Shown: positions 10,301-18,969, counted from the stretch's first letter. The stretch: 64,000 bases of DNA from Luteimonas gilva (GCF_005239095.1 NZ_SZUA01000002.1:620001-684000); one strand, 5' to 3'. Notes: generated by a model not told the origin, from the sequence alone. Numbers and translations: made by a program.

Positions 10301-10483
10301 ACGCCGCTGGCCATCTCCACCGGCGCCGGCGCCAATGCGCGGCACGCGATCGGCACCGGCGTGATCGGCGGCATGCTGTTCGCCACCTTCCTGGGCCTGC
10401 TGCTGATCCCGGTGTTCTACGTGGTGGTGCGGCGGATGCTGGGCGACAAATTGGACGAGAAGCCGGCCATCGCCAAGGATTGA
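7355..10483 (+). CDS. RND (HAE1) multidrug efflux permease
   Basis: AcrB/MexB-type inner-membrane drug/proton antiporter of 1042 residues. The proton-relay aspartates fall at residues 407-408 (AIGIVVDDAIVVIENVERIM), the same numbering as AcrB. The two periplasmic porter domains and twelve transmembrane segments are recognisable, including VFLCLAALYESWSVP near the second bundle. A run of seven serines (79-85, in the LDYFSSSSS region) falls where family members carry a Ser-rich loop. It is the second gene of an adaptor-pump pair. The sequence is clearly different from the pump at 754-3936 (N-terminus MSKFFINHPVFAWVIAI), so these are not a recent tandem duplication. A GTAG-headed repeat starts 2 bp after the stop. 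Confidence 0.95.
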   Translation: MSKFFINHPVFAWVIAILITLGGVLAILNLGVESYPSIAPPQVTVGASYPGASADTTERAVTQVIEQQLTGIDNLDYFSSSSSSSGRSSITLTFKAGTNPDIAQVQVQNKVALATPRLPSEVTQQGVVVAKANAGFLMVVALRSSNPAYDKSALSDIIASRVLDQISRVPGVGSTQLFGGEYAMNIWLNPDKLQGYGLSASQALAAVRGQNVQFAAGSIGAEPSPQGQAFTATVSAEGRYSTAEQFGDIILRANRDGTTVRLKDVARIQKGASAYGFDLKWSGTPAAGYAIQLAPGANALGVAEAVRARMDELQATFPQGVTWFSPYDSSTFVKISVEEVVKTLIEAIVLVFLVMLIFLQNLRATIIPTLVIPVALMGTFLGMYLIGFTINQLSLFGMVLAIGIVVDDAIVVIENVERIMTEEGLSPKEATVKAMGQITGAVVAITVVLAAVFVPSAFQGGSAGQIYKQFAITIAMAMGFSAFLALGFTPALCATMLKPTGHHESRNFIFRGFNRIYDGTVKTYVGHIGSAVTHAPRWMIVFGALAVLCGFLFARMPGSFLPEEDQGYALAIVQLPPGATLQRTQRVFEQVRGTLEKQEGYEGMMQVAGFSFVGQGENVGMAFVKLKPWDERKITATEFIQKANGALFGIRDAQIFVINLPTVNGLGQFGGFDMYLQDRSGQGRAALGQALGQLLGKASQNPALTGVRPNTLADAPQLKLDVDRVQAQAMGLQVSDIYSAVQLMLAPVYVNDFVDEGRVKRVTMQADTAYRTGPESLGRFFTPSAASDGSVAAMIPLSNIVKSSWIVGPPSLTRYNGYAAAEVVGSQAPGHSSGEAMKVMQEIVDNDLPEGFGYDWTGQSYQEILSGNQAPMLMALSILVVFLCLAALYESWSVPVAVLLVVPLGVLGAVAFSMLRGLPNDIYFKIGLITVIGLAAKNAILIIEFAIEQRQAGKPLREAVVEAAKLRFRPILMTSFAFIMGVTPLAISTGAGANARHAIGTGVIGGMLFATFLGLLLIPVFYVVVRRMLGDKLDEKPAIAKD

Positions 10484-10484
10484 C

Positions 10485-10585
10485 GTAGACCGGGTCCGCG
10501 AAGCGAACCCGGAATCACGCCGCGGCAAACCGCGGTTACGCGTTCAACCGAAAAGCCCCGGGTTCGCTTCGCGGACCCGGTCTAC
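10485..10585. repeat. GTAG-headed REP-like inverted repeat (ACCGGGTCCGCGAAGC family)
   Basis: The 28-bp arms beginning GTAGACCGGGTCCGCGAAGC are perfectly complementary, spaced by about 46 bp. It sits between the convergent pump and marR genes and is related in design to the CCCGGGTAAGCGC elements at 38937 and 55153. Confidence 0.8.
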
Positions 10586-10594
10586 GGGATGACG

Positions 10595-11107
10595 CTACGG
10601 CAGGCTGATGCGCAACTTGCGCAACAGTTTGGCCAGCTCCGCGCGTTCTGCCGCGCTTAGGCTTGCGAGGGCTTCATCGGCCTGATCGAAGCGCGCGACG
10701 ATGGCTTTGTCTATCAATCTGCGGCCTTGCGCGGTCAGCGTCGCCGCCAGCGAACGCCGATCGCCGTCGTCGGCGCTGCGCGCGACCAGGCCGCGCGCCT
10801 CGAGCCGGTTCAGGCAGGCGGTCATCGCTCCGGAGGTGAGCAGCACGGATTTGCGCAAAGCGGTCGGCGTCAGCCGATAAGGCGCGCCCGAGCGCCTGAG
10901 CGTGGCCAGCACGTCGAGATCGGTGTAGTTGATGCCCGCTTCGCGCAGCCGTTCGCCGGCGCCCGCTTCCAGCAGCCGGCCCAGATGCAGGATCCGCCCG
11001 ACCACGGCCATCGCCGACGCGTCCAGTTCCGGACGTTCGCGGCGCCAGTCGCGCAGCAGCTGGTCGACGATGTCGTGGTCCGCGCCGGTGGAAGGCTTTC
11101 TTGGCAT
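10595..11107 (-). CDS. MarR-family transcriptional regulator
   Basis: Winged-helix repressor of 170 residues. The DNA-binding core runs through LTPTALRKSVLLTSGAMTACLNRLEARGLVARSADDGDRRSLAATLTAQGRRLIDKA: recognition helix followed by the DxRR wing (DDGDRRS) diagnostic of MarR. It is probably a dimer, with helices at both ends. It is divergent from a secreted alpha/beta hydrolase, and an 18-bp perfect dyad lies in the short gap between the two, 26 bp upstream of this start. This suggests control of the hydrolase together with autoregulation. No phenolic-ligand specificity can be assigned. Confidence 0.92.
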   Translation of the reverse strand: MPRKPSTGADHDIVDQLLRDWRRERPELDASAMAVVGRILHLGRLLEAGAGERLREAGINYTDLDVLATLRRSGAPYRLTPTALRKSVLLTSGAMTACLNRLEARGLVARSADDGDRRSLAATLTAQGRRLIDKAIVARFDQADEALASLSAAERAELAKLLRKLRISLP

Positions 11108-11132
11108 AGCGTCATTATATATTCACATGAAG

Positions 11133-11150
11133 TATCTTGACATCAAGATA
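11133..11150. promoter_or_regulatory. Probable MarR operator
   Basis: TATCTTGA-CA-TCAAGATA is an inverted repeat with perfect 8-bp arms, lying between divergent marR and hydrolase genes. MarR-family operators are commonly TTGA/TCAA-type palindromes of this size. An AT-rich TATATATT-like stretch at 11113-11122 could be part of the marR promoter. Confidence 0.65.
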
Positions 11151-11194
11151 TCTCGATGGAAGCATTGACGCACCCTACGAACCGGTGCCCGCGC

Positions 11195-12694
11195 ATGCGT
11201 ACGATCGTCCGGAGGCCGCTCTGGCGGCTGCTGCTCTCTTTGCTCTTGATCGCACCCGCCGCCGCCTTCGCCCAGCACAAGCCGGGCGAGATCGTCGTCG
11301 AACGCGGCACCGTTCGCGACGAACAAGGCAAGGCGGTGCCTTACGAAATCGGCACGCTGTACGTGCCGGAAAACCGCAGCAAACCGGGAAGCCGCCTGAT
11401 CGGCGTCGGCTTCGCCCGGATCAAGTCGCCGCAGCCGACCGGCGCCCCACCGGTGTTCTGGTTGCCGGGCGGTCCCGGCCTCAGCGTGCTCGGCGCGTTC
11501 GCCAAGAACGACATGGGCAAACTACGGCTCTGGCTGAGCTTGACCGCCGTCGGCGACGTGGTGGTGGTCGAGCAGCGCGGCTACACCGCACGCGGCGAAA
11601 TGCTGATGGCGCCGAGCCCGGCGTGGCCGCTGGACAAGCCCGCGTCGGTGCGCGCCTCAGCGGCGGCAATGCAGGCGCAGGCCAAGGCGGCCGTCGCCGC
11701 CAATCCCGACAAGGACCTGTCCGGCTACGACATCGGCGAGTTCGCCGCGGACGTCGACGATGTGCGCCGCGCGCTGGGCTACGGCAAGATCAGCCTGTTC
11801 GGCGGAAGCTTCGGCTCGCAATGGAGCTTGGCGGTGATGCGCCTGCATCCCGATGCCGTGGCGCGTGCGGTGCTTTCCGCCGTCGAGCCGCTGGACAACG
11901 GCTACGACATGCCATCGCATATCTATGCCTCGTTGCAGCGCATCGCCTACGACGCCGACCGCGATCCGGGATTGAAGCCATACCTGCCGCCGGGCGGCCT
12001 CATGGCGGCGGTGTCCGCCTTGCACGACCGCTTCGCGAAAGGCCCGGTCAGCGTGACCGTGCGCGAAAAGGACGGCAAGGCGCGAACGGTCGTGCTCGGC
12101 GCCGAAGACCTGCAGCAGGCGCTGTTGTCGCATACCGCCGAGGGCGAGCGCTGGCCGGCCTTCATCCTGTCGCTATATCACGGCCATTACGAAGAATGGG
12201 CGAGGGAAACGATCGACGATCGCGCGGCGTCCGAGACGATCATGATCGGCCCGCTGGCGGACAGCAGCCTGGGCGTCAGCGCCGAACGCGAGCATCGCTT
12301 GCGCACCGATCCGGCCGTCGCCTTGTTGGGCACGTGGAATTTCGAGGCCAACATCGCGTCGGCGCCGGATTGGCCGACCCGCGACATGGGCGACGCGGTG
12401 CGCAAGCCGGTGCCGAGCGACATCCCCATCGTGTTCGTCCACGGCGATTGGGACACCTCGACCCCGATCGACAACACGCTGGGCCTGCTGCCGTATTTCC
12501 GCAACGGCCACGCGATCCTGGTCCATCGCGGCGGCCACGATGGCACGATGTACCAGCTCCGCGACGACGATGCGGCGAAGCGGGCGGTCTTCGAGTTCCT
12601 GAAAACCGGACGCGGCGAAGATCTGCCGACAGAAGTCGCGCTGCCGCTGCCGAAATTCGATATGCCGGATTTCCCGGCGCCGGCTATGCGCTAA
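11195..12694 (+). CDS. Secreted alpha/beta-hydrolase, S33 aminopeptidase-like
   Basis: A 499-residue protein with signal peptide MRTIVRRPLWRLLLSLLLIAPAAAFAQ, then an alpha/beta-hydrolase fold. The oxyanion region WLPGGPG, the nucleophile elbow GGSFGS (catalytic Ser), a late Asp in FVHGDWDTSTP and the His in HRGGHDGT form the expected triad. This layout is typical of tripeptidyl-aminopeptidase/proline-iminopeptidase relatives, so a periplasmic peptidase or esterase role is likely; the substrate is unknown. ATG at 11195 is preferred because it begins a canonical signal peptide. ATG at 11156 would add 13 residues and start only 6 bp after the palindrome. Divergent from marR, which probably regulates it. 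Confidence 0.85.
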   Translation: MRTIVRRPLWRLLLSLLLIAPAAAFAQHKPGEIVVERGTVRDEQGKAVPYEIGTLYVPENRSKPGSRLIGVGFARIKSPQPTGAPPVFWLPGGPGLSVLGAFAKNDMGKLRLWLSLTAVGDVVVVEQRGYTARGEMLMAPSPAWPLDKPASVRASAAAMQAQAKAAVAANPDKDLSGYDIGEFAADVDDVRRALGYGKISLFGGSFGSQWSLAVMRLHPDAVARAVLSAVEPLDNGYDMPSHIYASLQRIAYDADRDPGLKPYLPPGGLMAAVSALHDRFAKGPVSVTVREKDGKARTVVLGAEDLQQALLSHTAEGERWPAFILSLYHGHYEEWARETIDDRAASETIMIGPLADSSLGVSAEREHRLRTDPAVALLGTWNFEANIASAPDWPTRDMGDAVRKPVPSDIPIVFVHGDWDTSTPIDNTLGLLPYFRNGHAILVHRGGHDGTMYQLRDDDAAKRAVFEFLKTGRGEDLPTEVALPLPKFDMPDFPAPAMR

Positions 12695-12724
12695 AGACGA
12701 GCGCCTATGCCGGCGACGCCCCTT

Positions 12725-12958
12725 TCATTTGCCGGGATAGGAAAACTCGCAGAGCGTCATGTTTTCTTCCTTGCTTTCCCAGCATTTCCAACATTCGATC
12801 TCGTTCGGGCCGATGCGTCTGCATCCATGCGACGTGTCGCCTGCCGAATCCGACCGGGGTTCGTAACCGTTATCCGTCTGCCGAGGCCGATCCGCCTCGG
12901 CTCTAGCGCTACCGATACCCAGAATCAAAACCAAGCCTAAAGCGGTGAGCGTTCTCAT
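12725..12958 (-). CDS. Small secreted cysteine-containing protein, unknown
   Basis: A 77-residue product beginning MRTLTALGLVLILGIGSARA, a clear signal peptide with an AxA-type cleavage site. The mature part is about 57 residues, polar, with four Cys (HGC, ECWKC, LCE) that could form two disulfides or bind a metal. An in-frame ATG at 12970 would add four residues. I do not recognise a family. It is convergent with the hydrolase gene and has its own short upstream gap. The signal peptide and Cys spacing argue for a real gene, although it is short. Confidence 0.6.
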   Translation of the reverse strand: MRTLTALGLVLILGIGSARAEADRPRQTDNGYEPRSDSAGDTSHGCRRIGPNEIECWKCWESKEENMTLCEFSYPGK

Positions 12959-13054
12959 AGAATGTCCCATTGTCTTTTAGGAAGCGCCCGAATTCCCGGT
13001 TCGGATTCGGGCCTCATAAAGACGACAGACCGGATCGCGCCAGGCCATCGAACA

Positions 13055-13094
13055 AAAAAACCCGGCAGCCGAAGCTGCCGGGTTTCGTTTTTTT
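13055..13094. terminator. Bidirectional intrinsic terminator
   Basis: A 12-bp perfect stem (AAACCCGGCAGC, 13058-13069, with 13074-13085) has a CGAA/TTCG tetraloop and T-runs on both strands. It ends the phasin transcript on the minus strand. Confidence 0.9.
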
Positions 13095-13131
13095 CCGATC
13101 GCGCGGGGAGAGGGCCGCGCGTTCCGAAGTC

Positions 13132-13533
13132 TTACTTGGCGGCGACCTTGCCGGCGGCCTTCACGACGCGCTCGGCGTTGCTCTGGGCCTGCTCGGAAGC
13201 GGCTTCGAACTGGCCCTTGGCGATCTGGCCGATGGCTTCGTTGGTCTTCAGCGTCTGGCCGTAGACTTCCTGGCCGGTGCTGATGGCGCGCTCGACGTTC
13301 TCGCGGGCGACCTGGATGCCGTTCGGCACGACGGCCTTCAGCGCTTCCAGATCGCGGGCTTCGACCAGCTGGCCGAAGTAGGCGAAAGCGGCGTTGGCGC
13401 TGTCGTTGAACGCGGCCAGCTGCAGGCCGAACACCTTCTCGGCGTTGTTCAGGGCCAGGCGGTTGATCTGGGCCGCCGTGTCCGCGAACTGACGGGTCGC
13501 GGCGGTGAACTGCTCGTTGAACTGCGGATACAT
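13132..13533 (-). CDS. Phasin-family protein
   Basis: A 133-residue amphipathic helical protein of the phasin superfamily, proteins that coat polyhydroxyalkanoate granules or act as general helical chaperones. The sequence is almost wholly helical and Ala/Gln/Glu-rich (MYPQFNEQFTAATRQFADTAAQINRLALNNAEKVF at the N-terminus, an ERAISTGQEVYGQTLKTNEAIGQIAKGQFE segment near the end) and has no Cys or signal peptide. It is monocistronic, with a strong terminator 38 bp downstream and a TGTTGCA-A-TGCAACA dyad about 65 bp upstream of the start. No PHA synthase gene is in the window, so whether it coats granules here is not shown. Confidence 0.88.
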   Translation of the reverse strand: MYPQFNEQFTAATRQFADTAAQINRLALNNAEKVFGLQLAAFNDSANAAFAYFGQLVEARDLEALKAVVPNGIQVARENVERAISTGQEVYGQTLKTNEAIGQIAKGQFEAASEQAQSNAERVVKAAGKVAAK

Positions 13534-13596
13534 GGCGGAACTCCTGAGGTAAATCGGCGGTTTGCCGGTTTGTGCGGTGCAGCATAGCTCCGGCTA

Positions 13597-13611
13597 TGTT
13601 GCAATGCAACA
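13597..13611. promoter_or_regulatory. TGCA-centred dyad upstream of phasin gene
   Basis: TGTTGCA-A-TGCAACA has perfect 7-bp arms and lies about 64 bp upstream of the phasin start codon. TGCA-rich dyads are reported PhaR targets in front of phasin genes; the link to PhaR here is inference. A second dyad, CATAGC-TCCG-GCTATG, lies between it and the gene. Confidence 0.45.
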
Positions 13612-13754
13612 ACAAAGATATTTCAGGGTTCAGCTAACCGATAACTCGATATAAAACAGTTAGTTATGATAGTTATACCGATAGTCGGCGGCAGCCGGCT
13701 CAGGCGAATCCGGCCCTATATGCGCTTTTTTACCCCGATGTAAGCCGGCGCCGG

Positions 13755-14108
13755 CTAGCCGCGGTAGCGGCAGCCCGAGGTGCAGGTCTCGTGGACGACG
13801 ATCTCGCTCAACTGCGGCAGCGCAGGCTTGAGCCGCTCCCAAATCCAGACGGCCAGCCGTTCGCTGGTCGGGTTTTCCAGGCCTTCGATGTCGTTGAGAT
13901 AGTGGTGGTCGAGCCGTTCGTAAAGCGGCTTGAAGGCGGCTTTCAGGTCGGCGAAATCCATCACCCAACCGCTGCGCTCGCCTGGTTCGCCCGAGACGTG
14001 CACTTCGATCCGGAACGAATGGCCGTGCAAGCGCGCGCATTTGTGGCCTTCGGGCACGTTCGGCAGCCGGTGCGCGGCTTCCAGGGTGAAAACTTTGAAG
14101 ATGTCCAT
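13755..14108 (-). CDS. queD: 6-carboxytetrahydropterin synthase / 6-pyruvoyl-tetrahydropterin synthase family (QueD)
   Basis: Converts 7,8-dihydroneopterin triphosphate to 6-carboxy-5,6,7,8-tetrahydropterin, the first committed step to queuosine/7-deazaguanine. At 117 residues it matches bacterial QueD. Zinc ligands are seen as His13 (AAHRLP), His28 and His30 (LHGHS); the catalytic Cys24 is in [10 protein letters not shown]; the DHHYLND and ENPTSE motifs and the C-terminal ETCTSGC complete the family pattern. It stands alone on the minus strand; no other que genes are nearby. A CGTCATCCCGGC repeat lies upstream of the start. Confidence 0.9.
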   Translation of the reverse strand: MDIFKVFTLEAAHRLPNVPEGHKCARLHGHSFRIEVHVSGEPGERSGWVMDFADLKAAFKPLYERLDHHYLNDIEGLENPTSERLAVWIWERLKPALPQLSEIVVHETCTSGCRYRG

Positions 14109-14153
14109 GCCGCCATTCTCAGCCCAGGCTTGAGCGGCGGCAAACTCCCGTTG

Positions 14154-14257
14154 CCGTCATCCCGGCGGGAGCCGGGACCCAGGTCGACGCAGCTACGGCG
14201 CGTCGATGCCAACCCCTCGTCATGGGCTCTGGATCCCGGCTTGCGCCGGGATGACGG
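14154..14257. repeat. CGTCATCCCGGC inverted repeat
   Basis: Arms CCGTCATCCCGGCGGGAGCC and its near complement ending GCCGGGATGACGG flank a short spacer. Further copies of the head lie at 39511-39730. It sits between queD (start side) and the end of the beta-propeller gene. Confidence 0.8.
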
Positions 14258-14265
14258 TTGGGAGC

Positions 14266-16230
14266 TCAGCGGGCGACCGCGATCGCCCGCTTCGGCGCGA
14301 AATCCGTGCGGCGGCGTTCGCGGATGCGTTCGCCGTCGATCCGGCCTTCGACCAGTTCGTAGCCGAGCAGGGCGAACACCCGCTCGCCGATGAAGATCGG
14401 CCGCGCATCGCCGTACCAATCCACGCAGCTGGCTTTGCAGCCGTCGTCCACCGCCCGCTCGGCACGGGCGTCCAGTTGGCCCATCCGGCCGAGCTTCAGG
14501 TCGCGGTTGCGCAGATAGAGCACGCTCGCGGTCTGGTCGAGATAGCGCTGCATGCTGTTGCTGCGCGCCGCGCCGACGATCGGCAGGCCGACGATGCCTT
14601 GCCGCTCGGTTTCGGCACGGTAGAAGAAGCCGTGCGTGCGGCTTTCGCCTTGTGCGGCGTCGCGTTGCACGAACACGCTGCGCTTGTTCGCCGTGCGCGG
14701 GCCCAGCTTCAAACTGGTGAAGTGCAGATCCTTACCCGATCCGCCGACGATCACCGCATCGCCGCCCATCGCTTCGATGCGCTCGGCGCCGTGGCCCAGG
14801 TCGATCTGCTGCAACGGCATGCGGTCGGCGTAGCGGATCGCGTAGAGCATCGGATGTGCGCCGGCGGCGGAAGGGTCGCGCCAGCGGTACGGCGCCGATC
14901 CGTACACCAGCCAATCGCCGATGAAGCGGTTCTGCACTTCGCTGTCGCCGGCGTTGAGCAGCGGCGTATAGGCCGAAGCCGGCGCGGCCGCGCTGCCGTC
15001 GCCGAAATCGCGCAGCCGCACGCGCAGCAAAGCCATGTCGCCGCGCTTGCTCTCGGCGCGCCACATGCCTTCGCCGTCGCCGTGCGCGCTGACCAGCACG
15101 TTGAGGAAGCCCTTCGCATCCTGCAGGAAGGAGAGCTGGTCGATCGGGCTGCCGCTGGTGCGCAACGCGCTCGGCGCGGCGCCGTCCAGCGGGATGCGGA
15201 ACACCGCGGAACGGTAGGGGCGGCGCTGGTCGCGATCGTAATGCGTGGTCCAGACGAACACCGAATCGGCGGACACGTAGAACACGCGGCCTTGCGGACC
15301 GAGTACGGCGCTGGACTCGCATCGCATCTCCGCGCGGCCCAGGTCGCAGATGCTGACCGTGTGCAGCGCCGCGCCTTCGAACGGATTCAATTCGTCCGCG
15401 CTGCGGTAGATGCGCGTGGCCGGCAGGATGCGGCGGAATTCCTGCGGTGTGGCGTCCTTATGCCAGCGGCGGACCGCAGGGTAAAAATCATCGGAGCCGG
15501 CGTTCCACGCGTTCAAGCGCATCGGCGTGTAGAAGATTAGCTTGTCGCCGATCAGGCGGCTGGCGTAATTGCGAGAAGAGTAGTAATCGTTGCTGCGCAA
15601 GTGATAGGTGGCGCGGTATTTCAGGCCGCCGTCGCGGGCGATGTCGAACAAGCCGATCTCGGTGCCGCCGCGCGCGTAGCTGTAGCCGATCACGACGACC
15701 GTGTCGTCCGACACCAGCATCTCGTCGTACCACGCGCCGGAAGGATCGGTGCCGGGCGCGTAGGCGTCGACCGTCGACACCGGCCGCAGCGCGTCGCCGC
15801 CGATGCGCACGGTGAACAATCGACCGCGGCGCAGGATCACCAGATGATCGCCATGTCGCTTGACGATGCCGCCTTCGTCGACGCCGGCGGTTTGCACGTT
15901 GGTGATCGATTCCTCTTTGTCCGCAGCGGCGTTGCCGGCGACGCTGTCCAAAGATTTGGCTTCGGCCACGGCGCCGGGCGCCATCAATGCGACGGTAGGT
16001 GCGGGCGGGGGCGGCGGGGCCATCGCCGCCTGCTTGGCGACTTCCTTGCGCCGGGCGTCCGCCTGCGCGCGCCAACGCTTGAGCAGGCGGTCGAATTCCC
16101 CTTCGCCGGAGAAGGCGCGCAGCGTCTTGCGCGGCTGGGTATCCGGCGCCGAGTGTGCTGCGGCGGTCGCAACGCCGTCGCACGCCGCCAGCAACAGCAG
16201 GCCAAACAAGAAGGGAAAGATCCGGGGCAT
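14266..16230 (-). CDS. Lipoprotein with C-terminal beta-propeller-like domain (COG4880-type)
   Basis: A 654-residue exported protein. The start at 16230 gives [19 protein letters not shown], a lipoprotein signal with lipobox LAAC, and has GGAG 7 nt upstream. A coiled, charged linker and a PPPPPAP stretch precede the conserved [25 protein letters not shown] motif, which marks secreted proteins with a beta-propeller distantly related to WD40 (COG4880). Repeated strand patterns such as [22 protein letters not shown] and [12 protein letters not shown] fit propeller blades. Two Cys close together ([11 protein letters not shown]) near the C-terminus may form a disulfide. Function is unknown; relatives are thought to act in envelope protein interaction. 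It is monocistronic. Confidence 0.8.
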   Translation of the reverse strand: MPRIFPFLFGLLLLAACDGVATAAAHSAPDTQPRKTLRAFSGEGEFDRLLKRWRAQADARRKEVAKQAAMAPPPPPAPTVALMAPGAVAEAKSLDSVAGNAAADKEESITNVQTAGVDEGGIVKRHGDHLVILRRGRLFTVRIGGDALRPVSTVDAYAPGTDPSGAWYDEMLVSDDTVVVIGYSYARGGTEIGLFDIARDGGLKYRATYHLRSNDYYSSRNYASRLIGDKLIFYTPMRLNAWNAGSDDFYPAVRRWHKDATPQEFRRILPATRIYRSADELNPFEGAALHTVSICDLGRAEMRCESSAVLGPQGRVFYVSADSVFVWTTHYDRDQRRPYRSAVFRIPLDGAAPSALRTSGSPIDQLSFLQDAKGFLNVLVSAHGDGEGMWRAESKRGDMALLRVRLRDFGDGSAAAPASAYTPLLNAGDSEVQNRFIGDWLVYGSAPYRWRDPSAAGAHPMLYAIRYADRMPLQQIDLGHGAERIEAMGGDAVIVGGSGKDLHFTSLKLGPRTANKRSVFVQRDAAQGESRTHGFFYRAETERQGIVGLPIVGAARSNSMQRYLDQTASVLYLRNRDLKLGRMGQLDARAERAVDDGCKASCVDWYGDARPIFIGERVFALLGYELVEGRIDGERIRERRRTDFAPKRAIAVAR

Positions 16231-16396
16231 GGCAGTTCTCCAGGGTCTAAAACCGAGCGCGAAATCGCGTCGCGTCACGAAGACGAACGTATGGCGGCCG
16301 AAGCGGGGTTAAGGAAAACGGATTTCGATCGGCGGGCCGATCCCGCGGTTCGCGCGCAGCGGCCGTACAGCCTCAGCGAAGTCCGGCGATCGATGC

Positions 16397-16428
16397 TTGA
16401 CTCTGGACCAAGGTCCAGACTGCAAACT
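16397..16428 (+). promoter_or_regulatory. MerR/CueR-like promoter-operator
   Basis: TTGACT (16397-16402) is followed by a perfect dyad TCTGGACC-AA-GGTCCAGA (16402-16419) and a weak -10 (CAAACT, 16423-16428) at about 20 bp spacing. A dyad filling an over-long spacer is the signature of MerR-class metal promoters. It lies 139 bp upstream of the metal ATPase gene. The regulator gene is not in the window. Confidence 0.5.
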
Positions 16429-16566
16429 CGCTCCATCCACAGAGGCTACGGCGAGGGCCATGGAAACAGTGCGCAGTACCGAAGGGCTAGACTCGGGGTC
16501 GATCGGGATCGGCGATGCGTCCGTCCTGTCCGGGCCAATTCCCCATGTTCCAGCGGAGGAGAACGC

Positions 16567-18948
16567 ATGAGCGCCTCCCAGCATCCCGCGCACGGCAACG
16601 GACACGGTTGCTGCTCTAACCATCCACCGTCCGGCGCGGCGGCCCATGCGGTCGTCGATCCGGTCTGCGGCATGCCGGTCGATCCTTCGAAAACGCCGCA
16701 CCAGGCCGTGCATGCCGGCAACGAATACCATTTCTGCTCTGCGCGTTGCCGCGAGAAATTCGTATCCGACCCGGCCAAGCACCTCGCGCCCAAGGCTTCC
16801 TCGCCGGCGGCTCCGGTTCCGGCGGGCACGATCTATACGTGTCCGATGCATCCCCAGATCCGGCAACCGGGCCCGGGCGTCTGCCCGATCTGCGGCATGG
16901 CCCTGGAACCCGAGATGCCAAGCCTGGAGGACGAAGAGAATCCGGAGCTTGGCGATTTCTCGCGCCGCTTCTGGTGGACTTTGCCGTTGACGCTGACCGT
17001 ACTGGCGTTGGCGATGGGAGCGCATCGTCTTACGGTCTTGTCGGCCGAGATGCGGACCTGGTTGGAACTGGCGCTGAGCGCGCCGGTAGTGCTGTGGGCG
17101 GGCTGGCCGTTCTTCGAGCGCTGCGCGCAGTCGATTCGCAACCGCAGCCCCAACATGTGGACGCTGATCGGCATCGGCGTGGCGGCGGCATTCGGTTACA
17201 GCGTCGTAGCCGCCGTGGTCCCCGATCTCTTTCCGGCGTCGTTCCGGGAGCATGGCCGAGTAGGCGTGTATTTCGAAGCCGCAGCGGTGATCGTTTCCTT
17301 GACGCTGCTCGGGCAACTGCTCGAACTGCGTGCGCGCTCCAAGACCTCCGCGGCGATCAAGGCATTGCTCGGGCTTGCGCCCAAGACCGCGCGGCGGATC
17401 GGCCGGGACGGTACGGAAGAGGATGTTCCGCTCGAACAGGTGCACGTGGGCGACCGCTTGCGCGTGCGGCCCGGTGAGAAAGTGCCGGTGGACGGCCTGG
17501 TGCTGGAAGGCCGTTCCAGCCTGGACGAATCGATGCTGAGCGGCGAGCCCATCCCGGTCGAAAAGGCGCCCGGCGCGCGCGTCGTCGGCGCGACGCTCAA
17601 CGGTACCGGCAGCCTGGTCATACGGGCGGAGAAGGTGGGATCCGACACGGTCCTGTCGCAAATCGTGCAGCTCGTCGCCCAGGCCCAGCGTTCCCGGGCG
17701 CCGATGCAGCGCATGGCCGACAAGGTTGCCTACGGGTTCGTGCTCGCGGTGTTGGTCGCGGCGGTACTGACTTTCCTGGGCTGGGGCCTGTTCGGACCCG
17801 AGCCGTCGTGGACCTATGCCGTGCTGAACGCCGTATCGGTGCTGATCATCGCCTGCCCTTGCGCGCTGGGACTGGCTACGCCCATGTCGATCATGGTGGC
17901 CACCGGCCGCGCGGCGCGAGCCGGCGTACTGTTCCGCGACGCCGAGGCGATCGAACACTTGCGCAAGATCGATACGCTGGTCGTGGACAAGACCGGCACC
18001 TTGACCGAAGGACGGCCGGTGTTCAAGGACGTCATCGCCGCCGAAGGTTTCGCCGCGGACGAAGTGCTGCGCCTGGCCGCCGGCCTCGAGCAAGGCAGCG
18101 AGCATCCGCTGGCCGAGGCCATCCTGGCCGAAACCAAACGGCGAGGGTTGTCTCCGCCTGCGGTGGCGGATTTCGATTCGCTCACCGGCATGGGCGTGCG
18201 CGGTCGCGTCGCCGATCGCGCGCTGATCTTGGGCAATCGGACGCTGATGGCCGAAGCCGGCGCCGATGTCGCCGCGGTATCCGGAGACGCCGAGCGCCTG
18301 CGCGGCGAAGGCGCCAGCGTGGTCTATCTGGCCGTCGATGGCCGCCTGGCGGGGATTCTGGCGGTGGCCGATCCCATCAAGGCCACGACCTTGCCGGCCT
18401 TGAACGCGCTGCGCGCGGCGGGCGTGCGCGTGGTCATGGCGTCGGGCGATGCGCAGGCTACGGCCGAAGCCGTAGGACGCGCGCTGGGCATCGAGGAGGT
18501 GCGCGGCGAAGTGCGGCCTAAAGACAAGGTCGAGTGGGTTCAAAGGCTCAAGGCGCAGGGCCGGCGGGTGGCGATGGCCGGCGATGGCATCAACGATGCG
18601 CCAGCCCTGGCCGCGGCCGACGTGGGTATCGCGATGGGCACCGGCACGGACGTAGCGATGTCCAGCGCGCAGGTGACGCTGGTGAAAGGCGATCTCCGCA
18701 AGATCCTGCATGCGCGCGCCATTTCCGATGCCGCTGTCTCCAACATGCGGCAGAACCTGGGTTTCGCGTTCCTGTACAACGCCGTCGGCGTGCCGATCGC
18801 CGCCGGCGTGCTGTATCCGGCGTTCGGATGGCTGCTCAGTCCGATGATCGCGGCCCTGGCGATGAGCCTGAGTTCGGTCTCGGTGGTCACCAATGCGTTG
18901 CGGCTCGCCCGGTCGCCGTTGCCAGCATCGCCAAGCGAAGGACCGTAG
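16567..18948 (+). CDS. copA: Heavy-metal P1B-type ATPase (copper exporter type) with YHS and CPxHP metal-binding modules
   Basis: Inner-membrane ATPase of 793 residues, predicted to export Cu(I). In order: a His/Cys-rich N-terminus ([12 protein letters not shown]), a YHS domain ([10 protein letters not shown] ... [12 protein letters not shown], about 30-66), a heavy-metal-binding module ([22 protein letters not shown], about 90-111), transmembrane helices, the actuator loop, the ion-channel CPC motif ([15 protein letters not shown]), the phosphorylated Asp in DKTGTLTEG, the HP motif (GSEHPLAEA) and the hinge GDGINDAP. The start is fixed by GGAGGAG 6 nt upstream. There is no classical GMTCxxC HMA domain; the YHS/CPMHP modules replace it, as in many CopA-like pumps from Gram-negatives. 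The gene symbol is by family only. Confidence 0.9.
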   Translation: MSASQHPAHGNGHGCCSNHPPSGAAAHAVVDPVCGMPVDPSKTPHQAVHAGNEYHFCSARCREKFVSDPAKHLAPKASSPAAPVPAGTIYTCPMHPQIRQPGPGVCPICGMALEPEMPSLEDEENPELGDFSRRFWWTLPLTLTVLALAMGAHRLTVLSAEMRTWLELALSAPVVLWAGWPFFERCAQSIRNRSPNMWTLIGIGVAAAFGYSVVAAVVPDLFPASFREHGRVGVYFEAAAVIVSLTLLGQLLELRARSKTSAAIKALLGLAPKTARRIGRDGTEEDVPLEQVHVGDRLRVRPGEKVPVDGLVLEGRSSLDESMLSGEPIPVEKAPGARVVGATLNGTGSLVIRAEKVGSDTVLSQIVQLVAQAQRSRAPMQRMADKVAYGFVLAVLVAAVLTFLGWGLFGPEPSWTYAVLNAVSVLIIACPCALGLATPMSIMVATGRAARAGVLFRDAEAIEHLRKIDTLVVDKTGTLTEGRPVFKDVIAAEGFAADEVLRLAAGLEQGSEHPLAEAILAETKRRGLSPPAVADFDSLTGMGVRGRVADRALILGNRTLMAEAGADVAAVSGDAERLRGEGASVVYLAVDGRLAGILAVADPIKATTLPALNALRAAGVRVVMASGDAQATAEAVGRALGIEEVRGEVRPKDKVEWVQRLKAQGRRVAMAGDGINDAPALAAADVGIAMGTGTDVAMSSAQVTLVKGDLRKILHARAISDAAVSNMRQNLGFAFLYNAVGVPIAAGVLYPAFGWLLSPMIAALAMSLSSVSVVTNALRLARSPLPASPSEGP

Positions 18949-18969
18949 CGCGATTCGACGGGACAAAAA

